Position numbers and translations under genes: made by a program | Shown here: in pieces, positions 44,637 to 53,125 of the stretch | Layout: each line of letters begins with the position of its first letter | Position numbering within the stretch: position 1 is the stretch's first letter | The notes under the pieces: generated by a model | Database searches by the model: none | Told to the model about the DNA's origin: nothing | Seen by the model: the letters and a program-made list of their open reading frames with translations, nothing else | Assembly: GCF_000759675.1 (NCBI RefSeq) | Contig: NZ_BAWM01000139.1 | Coordinates: 1 to 64,000, forward strand | Origin: Neobacillus niacini | GTDB taxonomy: Bacteria; Bacillota; Bacilli; Bacillales; Cytobacillaceae | Length of the DNA: 64,000 nucleotides | Reading direction: 5' to 3'

Positions 44637-45995
44637 TTATTGTTTTTTGTCATCCATTATAAAACTAAGCCGATAAATTCGTCTTGGCCTGCCTTTATAG
44701 GTGATTTTTTCTTCTCCTACAATATCTACCAAATTCGCATCCATCCATTTTAAAAGGATCCGGTGGGCACTTCTCGTTGTAATGGTTAATGTCGAGGCTA
44801 ACTCTTGGGCAGTATAATCATATTTTTTATGACGTGCCACCCTTGCCATTAACTTGGTCATATATGCAGCAGACATTCCAGCTTTTTCCGCTTTGTCTAG
44901 TAATTCAGCATCTGTGATTGATAAATCATATTTTTCATATTGGGTATCGGTTATAATATCAACCGGTCCAATTACACTTTGATCTTCTCGAACGATGTAA
45001 CAGACATTACCACCTAATTCTTTAGATTGACGAAGTGCCATCCTAGCATGGCTGCCCGCCTCAGCTGCGGAGCGCCCGAATCCAACACCAATGCTTATTG
45101 ACACGCCCAATTCGCTTTTGGCAGCATTTAATAATGGAATAAATTTATAACCACGTGTTTCTCTTTCAAAAATACCACGTGTGGTTATAAAGGAAAATTC
45201 TTCCCCTCCTGAATTGATTAAATGGCCATCAAGGAGTTTTGTGTAATTCAGCATCATTTGTTGAAATCTCAGCTTCAGTAATTGTACTTCATGTTCAGTT
45301 GTATATTTTTCAGTTGCTTTATCAAATTTATCAATATCGATAATTCCAAAGACAATTTGAGATTCCTTATTTTTCCGGGCTTCCGTTGCGAGTAATGCGC
45401 GTTCAAGAGAAACAATAATATCCTGATAAGTCGGTGTAACCCATTCGTTAGGAATGCCCAATTCTGACAGTTTCAATGAAACTTCCTGAATGCCGGTAAT
45501 GGCGATAGAGCCATATTTTTGATAATTTTCTTGATGAAATTGAACAATCGATTGAGTCGAATTGGACTGATTATAAGTAGGAAAAGATTTAAATTGATAT
45601 TTTGTTTCACCTAAATCATAAAAAATATGTTGAATGTATTTTTCTTCGACGGTATCAATCGATAAATATAGTAAATCATATTGATTTTTAATCAGAAACA
45701 ATGACCGATAAAGACCTGTCCCCATTAAAGGGACATAATGAGCCGGAATTGAAAAGTTCACAAGCTGTTTTGCCTTAAAGTATGTCGGAAATTCAGTGAA
45801 TAAAAGAACTTCAACTTTATTGATCAAGTTAACGATGATTTCCGGAACGATAGTAGATGGTGTAGCATTTAGAAAGATAGGATGAAAATTGGGGAAGGCT
45901 TCAAGCGCTTTCATTATTTCTTTGTCAAGTGCTTCAGGACCAACGATTCCAATAATAATTTCGGGGACGTTGTTAGATAATTGGTTAGTCTTCAT
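44637..45995 (-). CDS. transcriptional regulator with sensor-like, GGEEF cyclase-fold and winged-helix domains
   Basis: Protein of 452 residues with no signal peptide or membrane segment. Residues 10-200 (IIIGIVGPEALDKEIM...) look like a PrpR-N-type two-lobe sensor. Residues 210-340 have GGDEF-domain landmarks: FGIIDIDKFDK, SGGEEF (262-267), SISIGVGFG and ARMALRQSKELGGN. The last 90 residues contain a winged helix (TAQELASTLTITTRSAHRILLKWMDANLV). A GGDEF-type domain joined directly to a DNA-binding domain is unusual; it may bind a nucleotide rather than make c-di-GMP. It lies divergent to the 46232 operon. Repeats at its own and four neighbouring promoters make it the likely local regulator. 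Confidence 0.75.
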   Translation of the reverse strand: MKTNQLSNNVPEIIIGIVGPEALDKEIMKALEAFPNFHPIFLNATPSTIVPEIIVNLINKVEVLLFTEFPTYFKAKQLVNFSIPAHYVPLMGTGLYRSLFLIKNQYDLLYLSIDTVEEKYIQHIFYDLGETKYQFKSFPTYNQSNSTQSIVQFHQENYQKYGSIAITGIQEVSLKLSELGIPNEWVTPTYQDIIVSLERALLATEARKNKESQIVFGIIDIDKFDKATEKYTTEHEVQLLKLRFQQMMLNYTKLLDGHLINSGGEEFSFITTRGIFERETRGYKFIPLLNAAKSELGVSISIGVGFGRSAAEAGSHARMALRQSKELGGNVCYIVREDQSVIGPVDIITDTQYEKYDLSITDAELLDKAEKAGMSAAYMTKLMARVARHKKYDYTAQELASTLTITTRSAHRILLKWMDANLVDIVGEEKITYKGRPRRIYRLSFIMDDKKQ

Positions 45996-46012
45996 CTTGT
46001 CATCTCCTGTTT

Positions 46013-46082
46013 AAAGACACATTAAAGAAATGTCTTTATATAATCTTACTAATAGATTAAGATGAACGATTCCAATTGTCAA
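46013..46082 (-). promoter_or_regulatory. promoter and perfect AAAGACA-N11-TGTCTTT operator of the regulator gene
   Basis: On the minus strand TTGACA (46082-46077) and TAATCT (46059-46054) are 17 nt apart. The inverted repeat AAAGACA-N11-TGTCTTT (46013-46037) has perfect 7-bp arms and lies about 10-34 nt after the predicted start, just before the AGGAGATG ribosome binding site. This position fits negative autoregulation. Confidence 0.7.
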
Positions 46083-46116
46083 ACATAAAATTTTTCTTCT
46101 GAAAACGGATGCTTAT

Positions 46117-46164
46117 TAAAAGACCTTTAAGTGACTTGTCTTTTAATAATGCTAAATATAGAAT
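46117..46164 (+). promoter_or_regulatory. promoter with AAAGACA-type operator before the 46232 operon
   Basis: TAAAAGACC (46117-46125) and GACTTGTCT (46133-46141) show the same 16-nt offset as the other sites. The -35 TTGTCT (46136-46141) and -10 TAGAAT (46159-46164) are spaced by 17 nt. The site differs at two positions from the others. Confidence 0.65.
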
Positions 46165-46231
46165 GAAATTAAATTAGTAAATTATGAATTTCATAGTAAA
46201 AGACTTTAATATTTACTCTAGGAGGATTAGT

Positions 46232-47248
46232 ATGAAAACGATTGCAGAGTTAGAAGATTTTATGACCACACCTAGCCAAGAATTAGTTCAAGACATCCAA
46301 CAGGTGAATGGGGATATTATGATACTAGGTGTTAGCGGAAAGATGGGACCAACGTTAGCAAAAATGACGAAAAGAGCTGTTGATCAATCTGGATTACCAA
46401 AAAGGGTAATTGGTGTAGCAAGATTTACCGATAGTAGTTTAAAAGAAGAATTAGAGGAATTTGGTATTGAAACGATACAGGCTGATCTTTTGAAGGAAGA
46501 AGATCTCCAGAACTTGCCTAATGTGAAAAATATTATATATATGGCAGGAAATAAATTTGGAACAGTGGGAAATGAGCATTATACATGGGCAATGAATGCA
46601 TATCTTCCAGGTCGAATTGCGGAAAAATTTAAAGATTCACGAATCGTTGCCTTTTCAACAGGGAATGTTTATCCATTTTCAACCGTTTTAAGCAATAGTT
46701 GTACTGAGGATGTACCGGCAAATCCGGTTGGAGAGTATGCTCAATCTTGTTTAGGAAGAGAACGTGTACTTACTTATTTTTCTCATAAAAATCAAACACC
46801 AATGGTTGTATTTCGATTAAATTATGCAATTGATCTACGCTATGGAGTACTTCTGGAAATTGCAAAAAATGTGAATCAAGGAAAACCAATTGATTTGACA
46901 ATGGGAAATGTTAATGTGATTTGGCAGGGAGATGCTAATGAGTATGCTATTCGCTCTTTATTACATACAAATCACCCTCCGAAACTTATAAATGTTACAG
47001 GACCTGAAACATTATCAGTAAGATGGCTGGCAACTGAATTCGGAAAAAGAATGGAAAAGAAACCATTGTTTGTTAATACAGAAAGTCCTACTGCGCTGCT
47101 TAACAATGCTTCACATGCACATAAATTATTTGGGTATCCAAAAGTAACGGTTCAACAAATGATTGATTTGATTGCTGACTGGGTTATCAGTGATGGTCAG
47201 ACCCTTAATAAACCAACACATTTCCAAGAAAGAGAAGGTGCATTTTAA
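46232..47248 (+). CDS. NAD-dependent epimerase/dehydratase family protein
   Basis: Short-chain (extended) dehydrogenase of 338 residues. The nucleotide loop is ILGVSGKMGPTLA. In place of the usual YxxxK, EYAQSCLGRE has the Tyr but an Arg nearby, so catalysis may be atypical. Sequence such as VTGPETLSVRWLA in the C-terminal part is typical of sugar epimerases. ATG 46232 follows AGGAGG by 6 nt; the longer frame from 46184 lacks a site. First gene of a long operon of sugar-modifying enzymes. Confidence 0.85.
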   Translation: MKTIAELEDFMTTPSQELVQDIQQVNGDIMILGVSGKMGPTLAKMTKRAVDQSGLPKRVIGVARFTDSSLKEELEEFGIETIQADLLKEEDLQNLPNVKNIIYMAGNKFGTVGNEHYTWAMNAYLPGRIAEKFKDSRIVAFSTGNVYPFSTVLSNSCTEDVPANPVGEYAQSCLGRERVLTYFSHKNQTPMVVFRLNYAIDLRYGVLLEIAKNVNQGKPIDLTMGNVNVIWQGDANEYAIRSLLHTNHPPKLINVTGPETLSVRWLATEFGKRMEKKPLFVNTESPTALLNNASHAHKLFGYPKVTVQQMIDLIADWVISDGQTLNKPTHFQEREGAF

Positions 47249-48303
47249 TGCTAAAAGAGGCTGTTAAGAAAAAGCTTCATGCAGGTACTGTTATACCAGC
47301 ACATCCTCTAGCATTGACTATGGAAAGGCAGTTGGATGAATCTGGCCAACGTGCATTAACACGTTATTATATTGATGCTGGTGTAGGTGGGATTGCAGTT
47401 GGGGTGCATACAACCCAATTTGAAATTCGTGATCCTGAATTTAATCTATATGAAAAGGTGTTATCCCTTGCGATTGAAGAAACACAACAGGCCAATGTTC
47501 CGGATGACTTTATTAAGGTGGCAGGGATTTGCGGACCGACTGAACAGGCCCTTTTGGAAGCAAAATTTAGTAAAGAAGCTGGTTATGATTTAGGACTTTT
47601 AAGTATGGGTGGGTTAAATCATCTGTCAGAAGATGATTTAATTGAACGGGCAGAAAAAGTAGCAGAGATCATTCCACTATTTGGTTTTTACTTACAACCT
47701 GCAGTAGGAGGAAGAATTTTTTCTTATGAATTTTGGCAAAGATTCGCCTCAATCCCGAATGTTTATGCAATAAAAATTGCTCCATTTGATCGGTATTGTT
47801 CGATAGACGTTGTACGCGCCGTTTGCCATTCTCCTCGTAATGAAGAAATTGCCTTATACACTGGTAATGACGATAACATCATAAATGATTTGCTTACGAC
47901 TTTTCATTTTAATATTGGAAATCAAAAGATAGAAAAGAAAATCACCGGCGGTCTTCTTGGACACTGGTCAGTTTGGACAAAACGAGTAGTTGAGATTTTT
48001 GATGTAATAAAAATGGTGCAAAATCATGAATCGATTCCAAAAGAGCTGCTAACTCTTGGTCAACAAATAACAGATGCGAATGCAGCGATTTTTGATTCTA
48101 GAAATGGATTCAAAGGAAGCATTGCTGGAATTAATGAAATTTTAGCTAGACAAGGATTGTTACAAGGTAATTGGTGTTTGCTTGATCGTGAAGTTTTAAG
48201 TCCGGGGCAGGCAGACGAACTGAATCGGGTTTATGCTAGCTATCCACACTTACATGATGATGAATTTGTGAGAGCAAATTTATCAAAGTGGTTCGCTAAA
48301 TAA
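47248..48303 (+). CDS. dihydrodipicolinate synthase (DapA)-family aldolase
   Basis: TIM-barrel class I aldolase family, 351 residues, longer than DapA (about 290). The probable Schiff-base Lys is in VYAIKIAPFD. An N-terminal AHPLALT replaces the usual PFT. The start overlaps the stop of the preceding gene (TAATG), so translation is coupled. Relatives in sugar loci cleave or dehydrate 2-keto-3-deoxy acids; here it probably cleaves a keto-acid made by the oxidoreductases. Confidence 0.85.
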   Translation: MLKEAVKKKLHAGTVIPAHPLALTMERQLDESGQRALTRYYIDAGVGGIAVGVHTTQFEIRDPEFNLYEKVLSLAIEETQQANVPDDFIKVAGICGPTEQALLEAKFSKEAGYDLGLLSMGGLNHLSEDDLIERAEKVAEIIPLFGFYLQPAVGGRIFSYEFWQRFASIPNVYAIKIAPFDRYCSIDVVRAVCHSPRNEEIALYTGNDDNIINDLLTTFHFNIGNQKIEKKITGGLLGHWSVWTKRVVEIFDVIKMVQNHESIPKELLTLGQQITDANAAIFDSRNGFKGSIAGINEILARQGLLQGNWCLLDREVLSPGQADELNRVYASYPHLHDDEFVRANLSKWFAK

Positions 48304-48324
48304 TAGACGGAAGGCTGATTTCAA

Positions 48325-49329
48325 ATGAAAAGAATTGTAGCACACAACAAGAAGGTTGAAATCATTGAAGATGAATTACCAAAAATAGAAGGAAAACCTT
48401 CTTATCTATTAATCAAAACGTTATATTCCGTCATTTCTCCAGGAACGGAACTTACTATTCTTTCAAATAGTGAAAATAAACAAGTTCATCTTGGTTATAG
48501 TGCGATGGGGGAAGTGATTGAATGTGGAAGTGAAATCACTGATGTGAAAAAAGGGGATTTGGTAGCATGTTATGGGGCTCCATATGTACACCATGATGAA
48601 TATTTGTTAGTTCCAAAAACCTTATATGCAAAAGTTCCTGAATCCGTTGATCCAAAGGAAGCAGCTCTAGGTGGACTCGGTGCTATTGCCATCCATGCAC
48701 TGCGTATCGCAAACCTTCAGTTTGGTGAAACAGCAGTTATTGTAGGTTTAGGTGTATTAGGTCAATTAATTGCCAAAATCGCTAATGCTGCTGCGTACAA
48801 TGTCATCGCCTATGATCTTCATGAAAGTCGAGTTGAAATGTTGCAGGGTGAAAATATTAAATCCTTTTCGACGATTGAAGAGATGGAAGTGGCCATTCGA
48901 ATAGAAACCAAATCCCGTGGTGCAGATGCTGTCCTATTATGTGCGGGTGGCAAACGGTCTCCACTAACACAAGAATGTTTGAAATGGATCCGTAATAAAG
49001 GCAAGGCAGTCATAGTTGGAGATATTGAACCAGATTTTCCAAGAGATTTAATGTTTGCTAAAGAAGCACAGCTGCTTATTTCTCGTGCAGGCGGGCCGGG
49101 CAGATATGACAAAGTTTATGAAAAAGAAGCAATTGACTATCCATATGAATATGTTCGCTGGACGGAAGGTAGAAATGTGGAAGAATATATCCGGCTAGTA
49201 AAAGAAAAACGAATCGACGTTCGCCCCTTTATTTCAGAAGTAATTGAATTTGATGAAGCACCACAAGAATTTGAAAAATTGTTTAATAAAGAATCTACAA
49301 CACTTACAAAACTAATTTACTTTAAGTAA
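48325..49329 (+). CDS. MDR-family oxidoreductase lacking zinc ligands
   Basis: Medium-chain dehydrogenase-like protein of 334 residues. The NAD(P) motif is VGLGVLGQLIA. The N-terminal part has SVISPGTE as in MDR halves of bi-domain sugar oxidoreductases. The catalytic-zinc GHE motif is replaced by GYSAMGE and no four-Cys structural site exists, so it is probably zinc-independent. It lies between the aldolase and two Gfo/Idh/MocA genes, which suggests combined action on a sugar. Confidence 0.85.
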   Translation: MKRIVAHNKKVEIIEDELPKIEGKPSYLLIKTLYSVISPGTELTILSNSENKQVHLGYSAMGEVIECGSEITDVKKGDLVACYGAPYVHHDEYLLVPKTLYAKVPESVDPKEAALGGLGAIAIHALRIANLQFGETAVIVGLGVLGQLIAKIANAAAYNVIAYDLHESRVEMLQGENIKSFSTIEEMEVAIRIETKSRGADAVLLCAGGKRSPLTQECLKWIRNKGKAVIVGDIEPDFPRDLMFAKEAQLLISRAGGPGRYDKVYEKEAIDYPYEYVRWTEGRNVEEYIRLVKEKRIDVRPFISEVIEFDEAPQEFEKLFNKESTTLTKLIYFK

Positions 49330-49458
49330 AGAAATAATATTTTCTGAAACCACTTCTATCATCGGATTGCCACAGCAAGCAATATAATCTGATTAAAAAA
49401 AAATAATATTAAAATTGGCTGGTACGATCCGGAATAAGTCGAAAGAGGGATTAATAGT

Positions 49459-50469
49459 ATGCAAAAGATATTATTGATAGGTGCAGGAACCATGGGGAGG
49501 GAACATGCGACTTCCTATTATTCTATGGAAGATGTTCATTTAGTTGGGATCGTAGATTTAAGGAAAGAACAAGCTGAACAAATTATTGGTCATAATGATA
49601 CAAAGATTTTTCAAACCTTAGATGAAGCAGTAAACAATTTGGAACATATTGATGTGATTGATGTTTGTGTTCCTACTTTTTTGCATAAAGAATATGTGCA
49701 GAAAGCAGCGGATTATGGAATTGATGTAATATGCGAAAAACCGTTAGCGTATACACTGGAAGACGCGCGAGAAATGATTGATTACTGTGAAAAGAAAGAT
49801 GTGAGATTATTTGTAGGGCATGTCGTTCGGTTTTTCCCGCAATACGCAAAAGTACGCGACCTCGTTTCGAATGGAACGATTGGAGATATAGGTGTCGTTC
49901 GTACGAAACGGGGAGGGAACTTTCCTGCAGGATGGGGCGATTGGTATGCAGACCAGACGAAAAGTGGCGGAGTGATCCTTGATTTAATCATCCATGATTT
50001 TGACTTTTTACGCTGGAGCTTTGGAGAAGTTGAGAGAGTGTTTGCGAAAGGTCTTGCTGAACGAAAAATCGAACACCTTGATTATGCGTTAGTTACGTTA
50101 GTATTTAAATCTGGTGTTATTGCACATGTAGAAGGAACATGGGCTCATCAAACTTTTTCTTCACAATTTGAATTTGCAGGAAAAAGCGGCATTCTCGAAT
50201 ATGATAGTTTAAAAGAAGAGCCAGTTTTACTTTCTATTAGGAAATCGAATGAAGAAAAAAACGGTGTAGCTGTACCACAAAGTCCTTTGAAAAAATCACC
50301 TTATTATATTGAACTTGAACATTTCTTAAAATGTTTGAAAACGAATGGAACGCCAATTGTCACAGCGGAAGATGCATATAAAGCAATGGAAATTTCAGTC
50401 GCTGCCCTACAATCTTTAAAAACAGGTTTACCTATATCCCTAGATAGAGAAAGGGGCGATCTGATATGA
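49459..50469 (+). CDS. Gfo/Idh/MocA-family oxidoreductase (2)
   Basis: Oxidoreductase of 336 residues. Rossmann start ILLIGAGTMGREHA, the family motif CEKPLAYT with catalytic-type Lys, and the C-terminal domain with GGVILDLIIHDFDFLRW, where the His is the usual active-site residue. It overlaps the next gene by 4 nt (ATGA). It probably oxidises a sugar ring hydroxyl with NAD. The 129-nt gap upstream contains no gene. Confidence 0.9.
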   Translation: MQKILLIGAGTMGREHATSYYSMEDVHLVGIVDLRKEQAEQIIGHNDTKIFQTLDEAVNNLEHIDVIDVCVPTFLHKEYVQKAADYGIDVICEKPLAYTLEDAREMIDYCEKKDVRLFVGHVVRFFPQYAKVRDLVSNGTIGDIGVVRTKRGGNFPAGWGDWYADQTKSGGVILDLIIHDFDFLRWSFGEVERVFAKGLAERKIEHLDYALVTLVFKSGVIAHVEGTWAHQTFSSQFEFAGKSGILEYDSLKEEPVLLSIRKSNEEKNGVAVPQSPLKKSPYYIELEHFLKCLKTNGTPIVTAEDAYKAMEISVAALQSLKTGLPISLDRERGDLI

Positions 50470-51440
50470 AAATTGGAATCATCAGTTTTGCCCATATGCA
50501 TGCACATAGTTATGCATCCGTATTGAAAGGTATGGAAGGTGTCACACTAGCAGGAATAGCCGATGATAATGAAGAAAGAGGTAAAAAGTATTCTCACTTT
50601 TTTGACACGACCTATTATAAAAACTATCAAGATTTGCTAAAAACCGATATAGATGCAGTTGTGGTTACATCAGAAAACAGTTTACATCATTTACATGTGT
50701 TGGCTGCAGCCAATGCTGGAAAACATGTACTATGTGAAAAACCATTGGCTACGAAATTAGAAGATATGGAAGAAATGATTCGAGTATGTAAAGAAAACAA
50801 AGTTTTATTAGGAACAGCTTTTCCAGTTCGATTTAACACCCCCATTCAACAGGCAAAAAAGATGATTGAACAGGGTGTGTTAGGTGAAATTTTAGCCATA
50901 AAAGGAACAAACCGTGGAACCAATCCTGGAGGCTGGTTTATTGAAAAAGAGAAATCAGGTGGTGGAGCTGTTCTTGACCATACCGTCCATGTTGTTGATA
51001 TTATGAGATGGTTCACAGGTGCCGAAGTGACAGAAGTTTATGCGGAAATAGGCAGTGTTTATACGAATCATCCCATTGATGATTGTGGCATTATTACGAT
51101 GGAATTTAATAATGGGATGTTTGCTACATTAGATTGCAGCTGGTCTAGGAATAGTTACTATCCTACATGGGGCGATGTAACATTAGAAATTATTGGAACA
51201 AATGGAACGGTAAAGGTGGATGCCTTTTCACAAAAAATAGATTTATATTCTGATCACGATGGTGTCAAATGGATTGGCTGGGGAGATGATATGGACGCAG
51301 GACTTATCGAGGATTTTGTTAAGAGTGTAAGAGAAGGGAAATCTCCACTGGCAACTGGCTTTTCTGGTATGAAGGCAGTTGAGGTAGCACTTGCAGCCTA
51401 TCAGTCTAATGAAAAAAAGACCCCTGTAAAACTGAGCTAA
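50466..51440 (+). CDS. Gfo/Idh/MocA-family oxidoreductase (3)
   Basis: Oxidoreductase of 324 residues. Start MKIGIISFAHMHAHSY with a modified dinucleotide loop, CEKPLATK, and SGGGAVLDHTVHVVDIMRW carrying the active-site His. It is translationally coupled to the preceding paralog, so the two may form a pair catalysing oxidation and reduction at the same position. Its GxGxxG loop is degenerate (GIISFAHMH), like that of the oxidoreductase at 43662. Confidence 0.9.
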   Translation: MKIGIISFAHMHAHSYASVLKGMEGVTLAGIADDNEERGKKYSHFFDTTYYKNYQDLLKTDIDAVVVTSENSLHHLHVLAAANAGKHVLCEKPLATKLEDMEEMIRVCKENKVLLGTAFPVRFNTPIQQAKKMIEQGVLGEILAIKGTNRGTNPGGWFIEKEKSGGGAVLDHTVHVVDIMRWFTGAEVTEVYAEIGSVYTNHPIDDCGIITMEFNNGMFATLDCSWSRNSYYPTWGDVTLEIIGTNGTVKVDAFSQKIDLYSDHDGVKWIGWGDDMDAGLIEDFVKSVREGKSPLATGFSGMKAVEVALAAYQSNEKKTPVKLS

Positions 51441-51517
51441 TAATGATAGGAATCAAGGAAATCACTTGGTTCCTTAATTGTTTTGCAAAGAGTGTTGAAA
51501 ATGAAGGGGTGAATACA

Positions 51518-53098
51518 TTGACAGTTACACAAGAAATATCTGCGGATCTTGTCATTATTGGCGGCAGTCTTGGAGGATGTGCAGCTGCACTTGCTGCACT
51601 GCAGACCGGAAAAACGGTGATTTTAACAGAAGAAACAAAATGGATTGGTGGTCAATTAACGAACCAAGGAGTACCACCCGATGAACATCCATGGATAGAG
51701 AGTTTCGGTGCTACGAGAAATTATCGAACATTCCGAAGAAAAATTAGAGACTACTATTTTAATAACTATCCAGTAAAGAATAACCAACAGAACAACCAGC
51801 AATTTAATCCTGGTAATGCACTCGTAAGTAATATTAGCCATGAGCCAAGAGTAGCATTGCGTGTTCTATATGATTTGTTGGCTCCTTATTTGAGTAGTGG
51901 CAAGCTCACATTGCTTTTGGAGTACAAAATTATCAGGGCTGAAACTGAAAAGGATCAAGTGCTAGCCCTTACAGTTTATAGACCATTGACAGGACATTCG
52001 CTCTTATTAACCGGAAAGTATTTTTTGGATGCAACAGAAACAGGAGATGTATTGCCTCTTGCGAATGTTGAGTATGTAATTGGAGCCGAATCAAAGGCAG
52101 AAACCGGTGAAGACCATGCGGTAAGTGGGGATGCAGAAACTTTTAATATGCAGGCTTTTACTTATTGTTTTGCTATGGATTATCTCGAAACGGAAGACCA
52201 TACAATCGAAAAACCTGCCCAATATGAGTTTTGGAAAGACTATCAGGCGCACTTTTGGCCAGCAAAGCAATTAAGCTGGTGGGGGGTTGTACCACATACA
52301 TTAGAACCGATTGAGTATTCATTTTTTTACGAGCCAAACCGTTTTTCATTATGGAATTACCGGAGAATTATTAATCAAACAAATTTTGTACCGGGAACTT
52401 TTCAAAGTGATATTACAATTGTCAATTGGCCACAAAATGATTATTGGTTAGGACCTATTATTGATGTTAATGATGAAGAAAGAGAAAAGCATTTATTTAA
52501 TGCAAAACAATTAAGCTTATCTTTATTATATTGGATGCAAACCGAAGCTCTCCGACCAGATGGAGGCTTCGGTTATCCTGGTTTACGGTTAAGAAAAGAT
52601 GTTTTAGGCACAGAAGATGGTTTGGCGATGTACCCATATATACGTGAATCAAGAAGAATTAAAGCAGAATTTACAGTGAAGGAACAGCATATTAGTGGTG
52701 AAATCGATGGGAAGAATAGTGCCACATTTTTTGAAGATAGTGTAGGGATTGGCTGTTACCGTTTAGACCTCCATCCAAGCACAGGAATGAATAGTTACAT
52801 TGATATTTCTGCCTATCCATTCCAAATTCCACTTGGCAGTTTAATTCCAATACGAGTTCGGAATTTATTGCCTGCGAGTAAAAATATCGGCACCACACAT
52901 CTTACCAATGGCTGTTACCGGCTTCATCCCGTTGAATGGAATATCGGTGAAGCGGCGGGACATTTAGCTTCTTATTGTATTGATCAAAATATAGTTCCAC
53001 ATGAAGTGAGAAATAAAGAACCATTTTTAAAGGACTTTCAGTCACGATTAGTAACGGCAGGAATCGAACTAGAATGGCCAAAAATTCATAAAGTATAA
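51518..53098 (+). CDS. FAD-dependent oxidoreductase (FAD_oxidored family)
   Basis: Protein of about 526 residues. The FAD dinucleotide motif LVIIGGSLGGCAAALAAL begins near residue 11, followed by EETKWIGGQLTNQG and, near the C-terminus, NIGTTHLTNGCYRLHPVEWNIGEAAG. The family occurs in sugar and secondary-metabolite clusters with unknown substrates. The frame is open from 51443, but AGGGGTGA at 51505-51512 supports the TTG at 51518. Cytoplasmic; no signal peptide. Confidence 0.85.
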   Translation: MTVTQEISADLVIIGGSLGGCAAALAALQTGKTVILTEETKWIGGQLTNQGVPPDEHPWIESFGATRNYRTFRRKIRDYYFNNYPVKNNQQNNQQFNPGNALVSNISHEPRVALRVLYDLLAPYLSSGKLTLLLEYKIIRAETEKDQVLALTVYRPLTGHSLLLTGKYFLDATETGDVLPLANVEYVIGAESKAETGEDHAVSGDAETFNMQAFTYCFAMDYLETEDHTIEKPAQYEFWKDYQAHFWPAKQLSWWGVVPHTLEPIEYSFFYEPNRFSLWNYRRIINQTNFVPGTFQSDITIVNWPQNDYWLGPIIDVNDEEREKHLFNAKQLSLSLLYWMQTEALRPDGGFGYPGLRLRKDVLGTEDGLAMYPYIRESRRIKAEFTVKEQHISGEIDGKNSATFFEDSVGIGCYRLDLHPSTGMNSYIDISAYPFQIPLGSLIPIRVRNLLPASKNIGTTHLTNGCYRLHPVEWNIGEAAGHLASYCIDQNIVPHEVRNKEPFLKDFQSRLVTAGIELEWPKIHKV

Positions 53099-53125
53099 CC
53101 CTATTTTAGAATGGAGTGGATAGCT

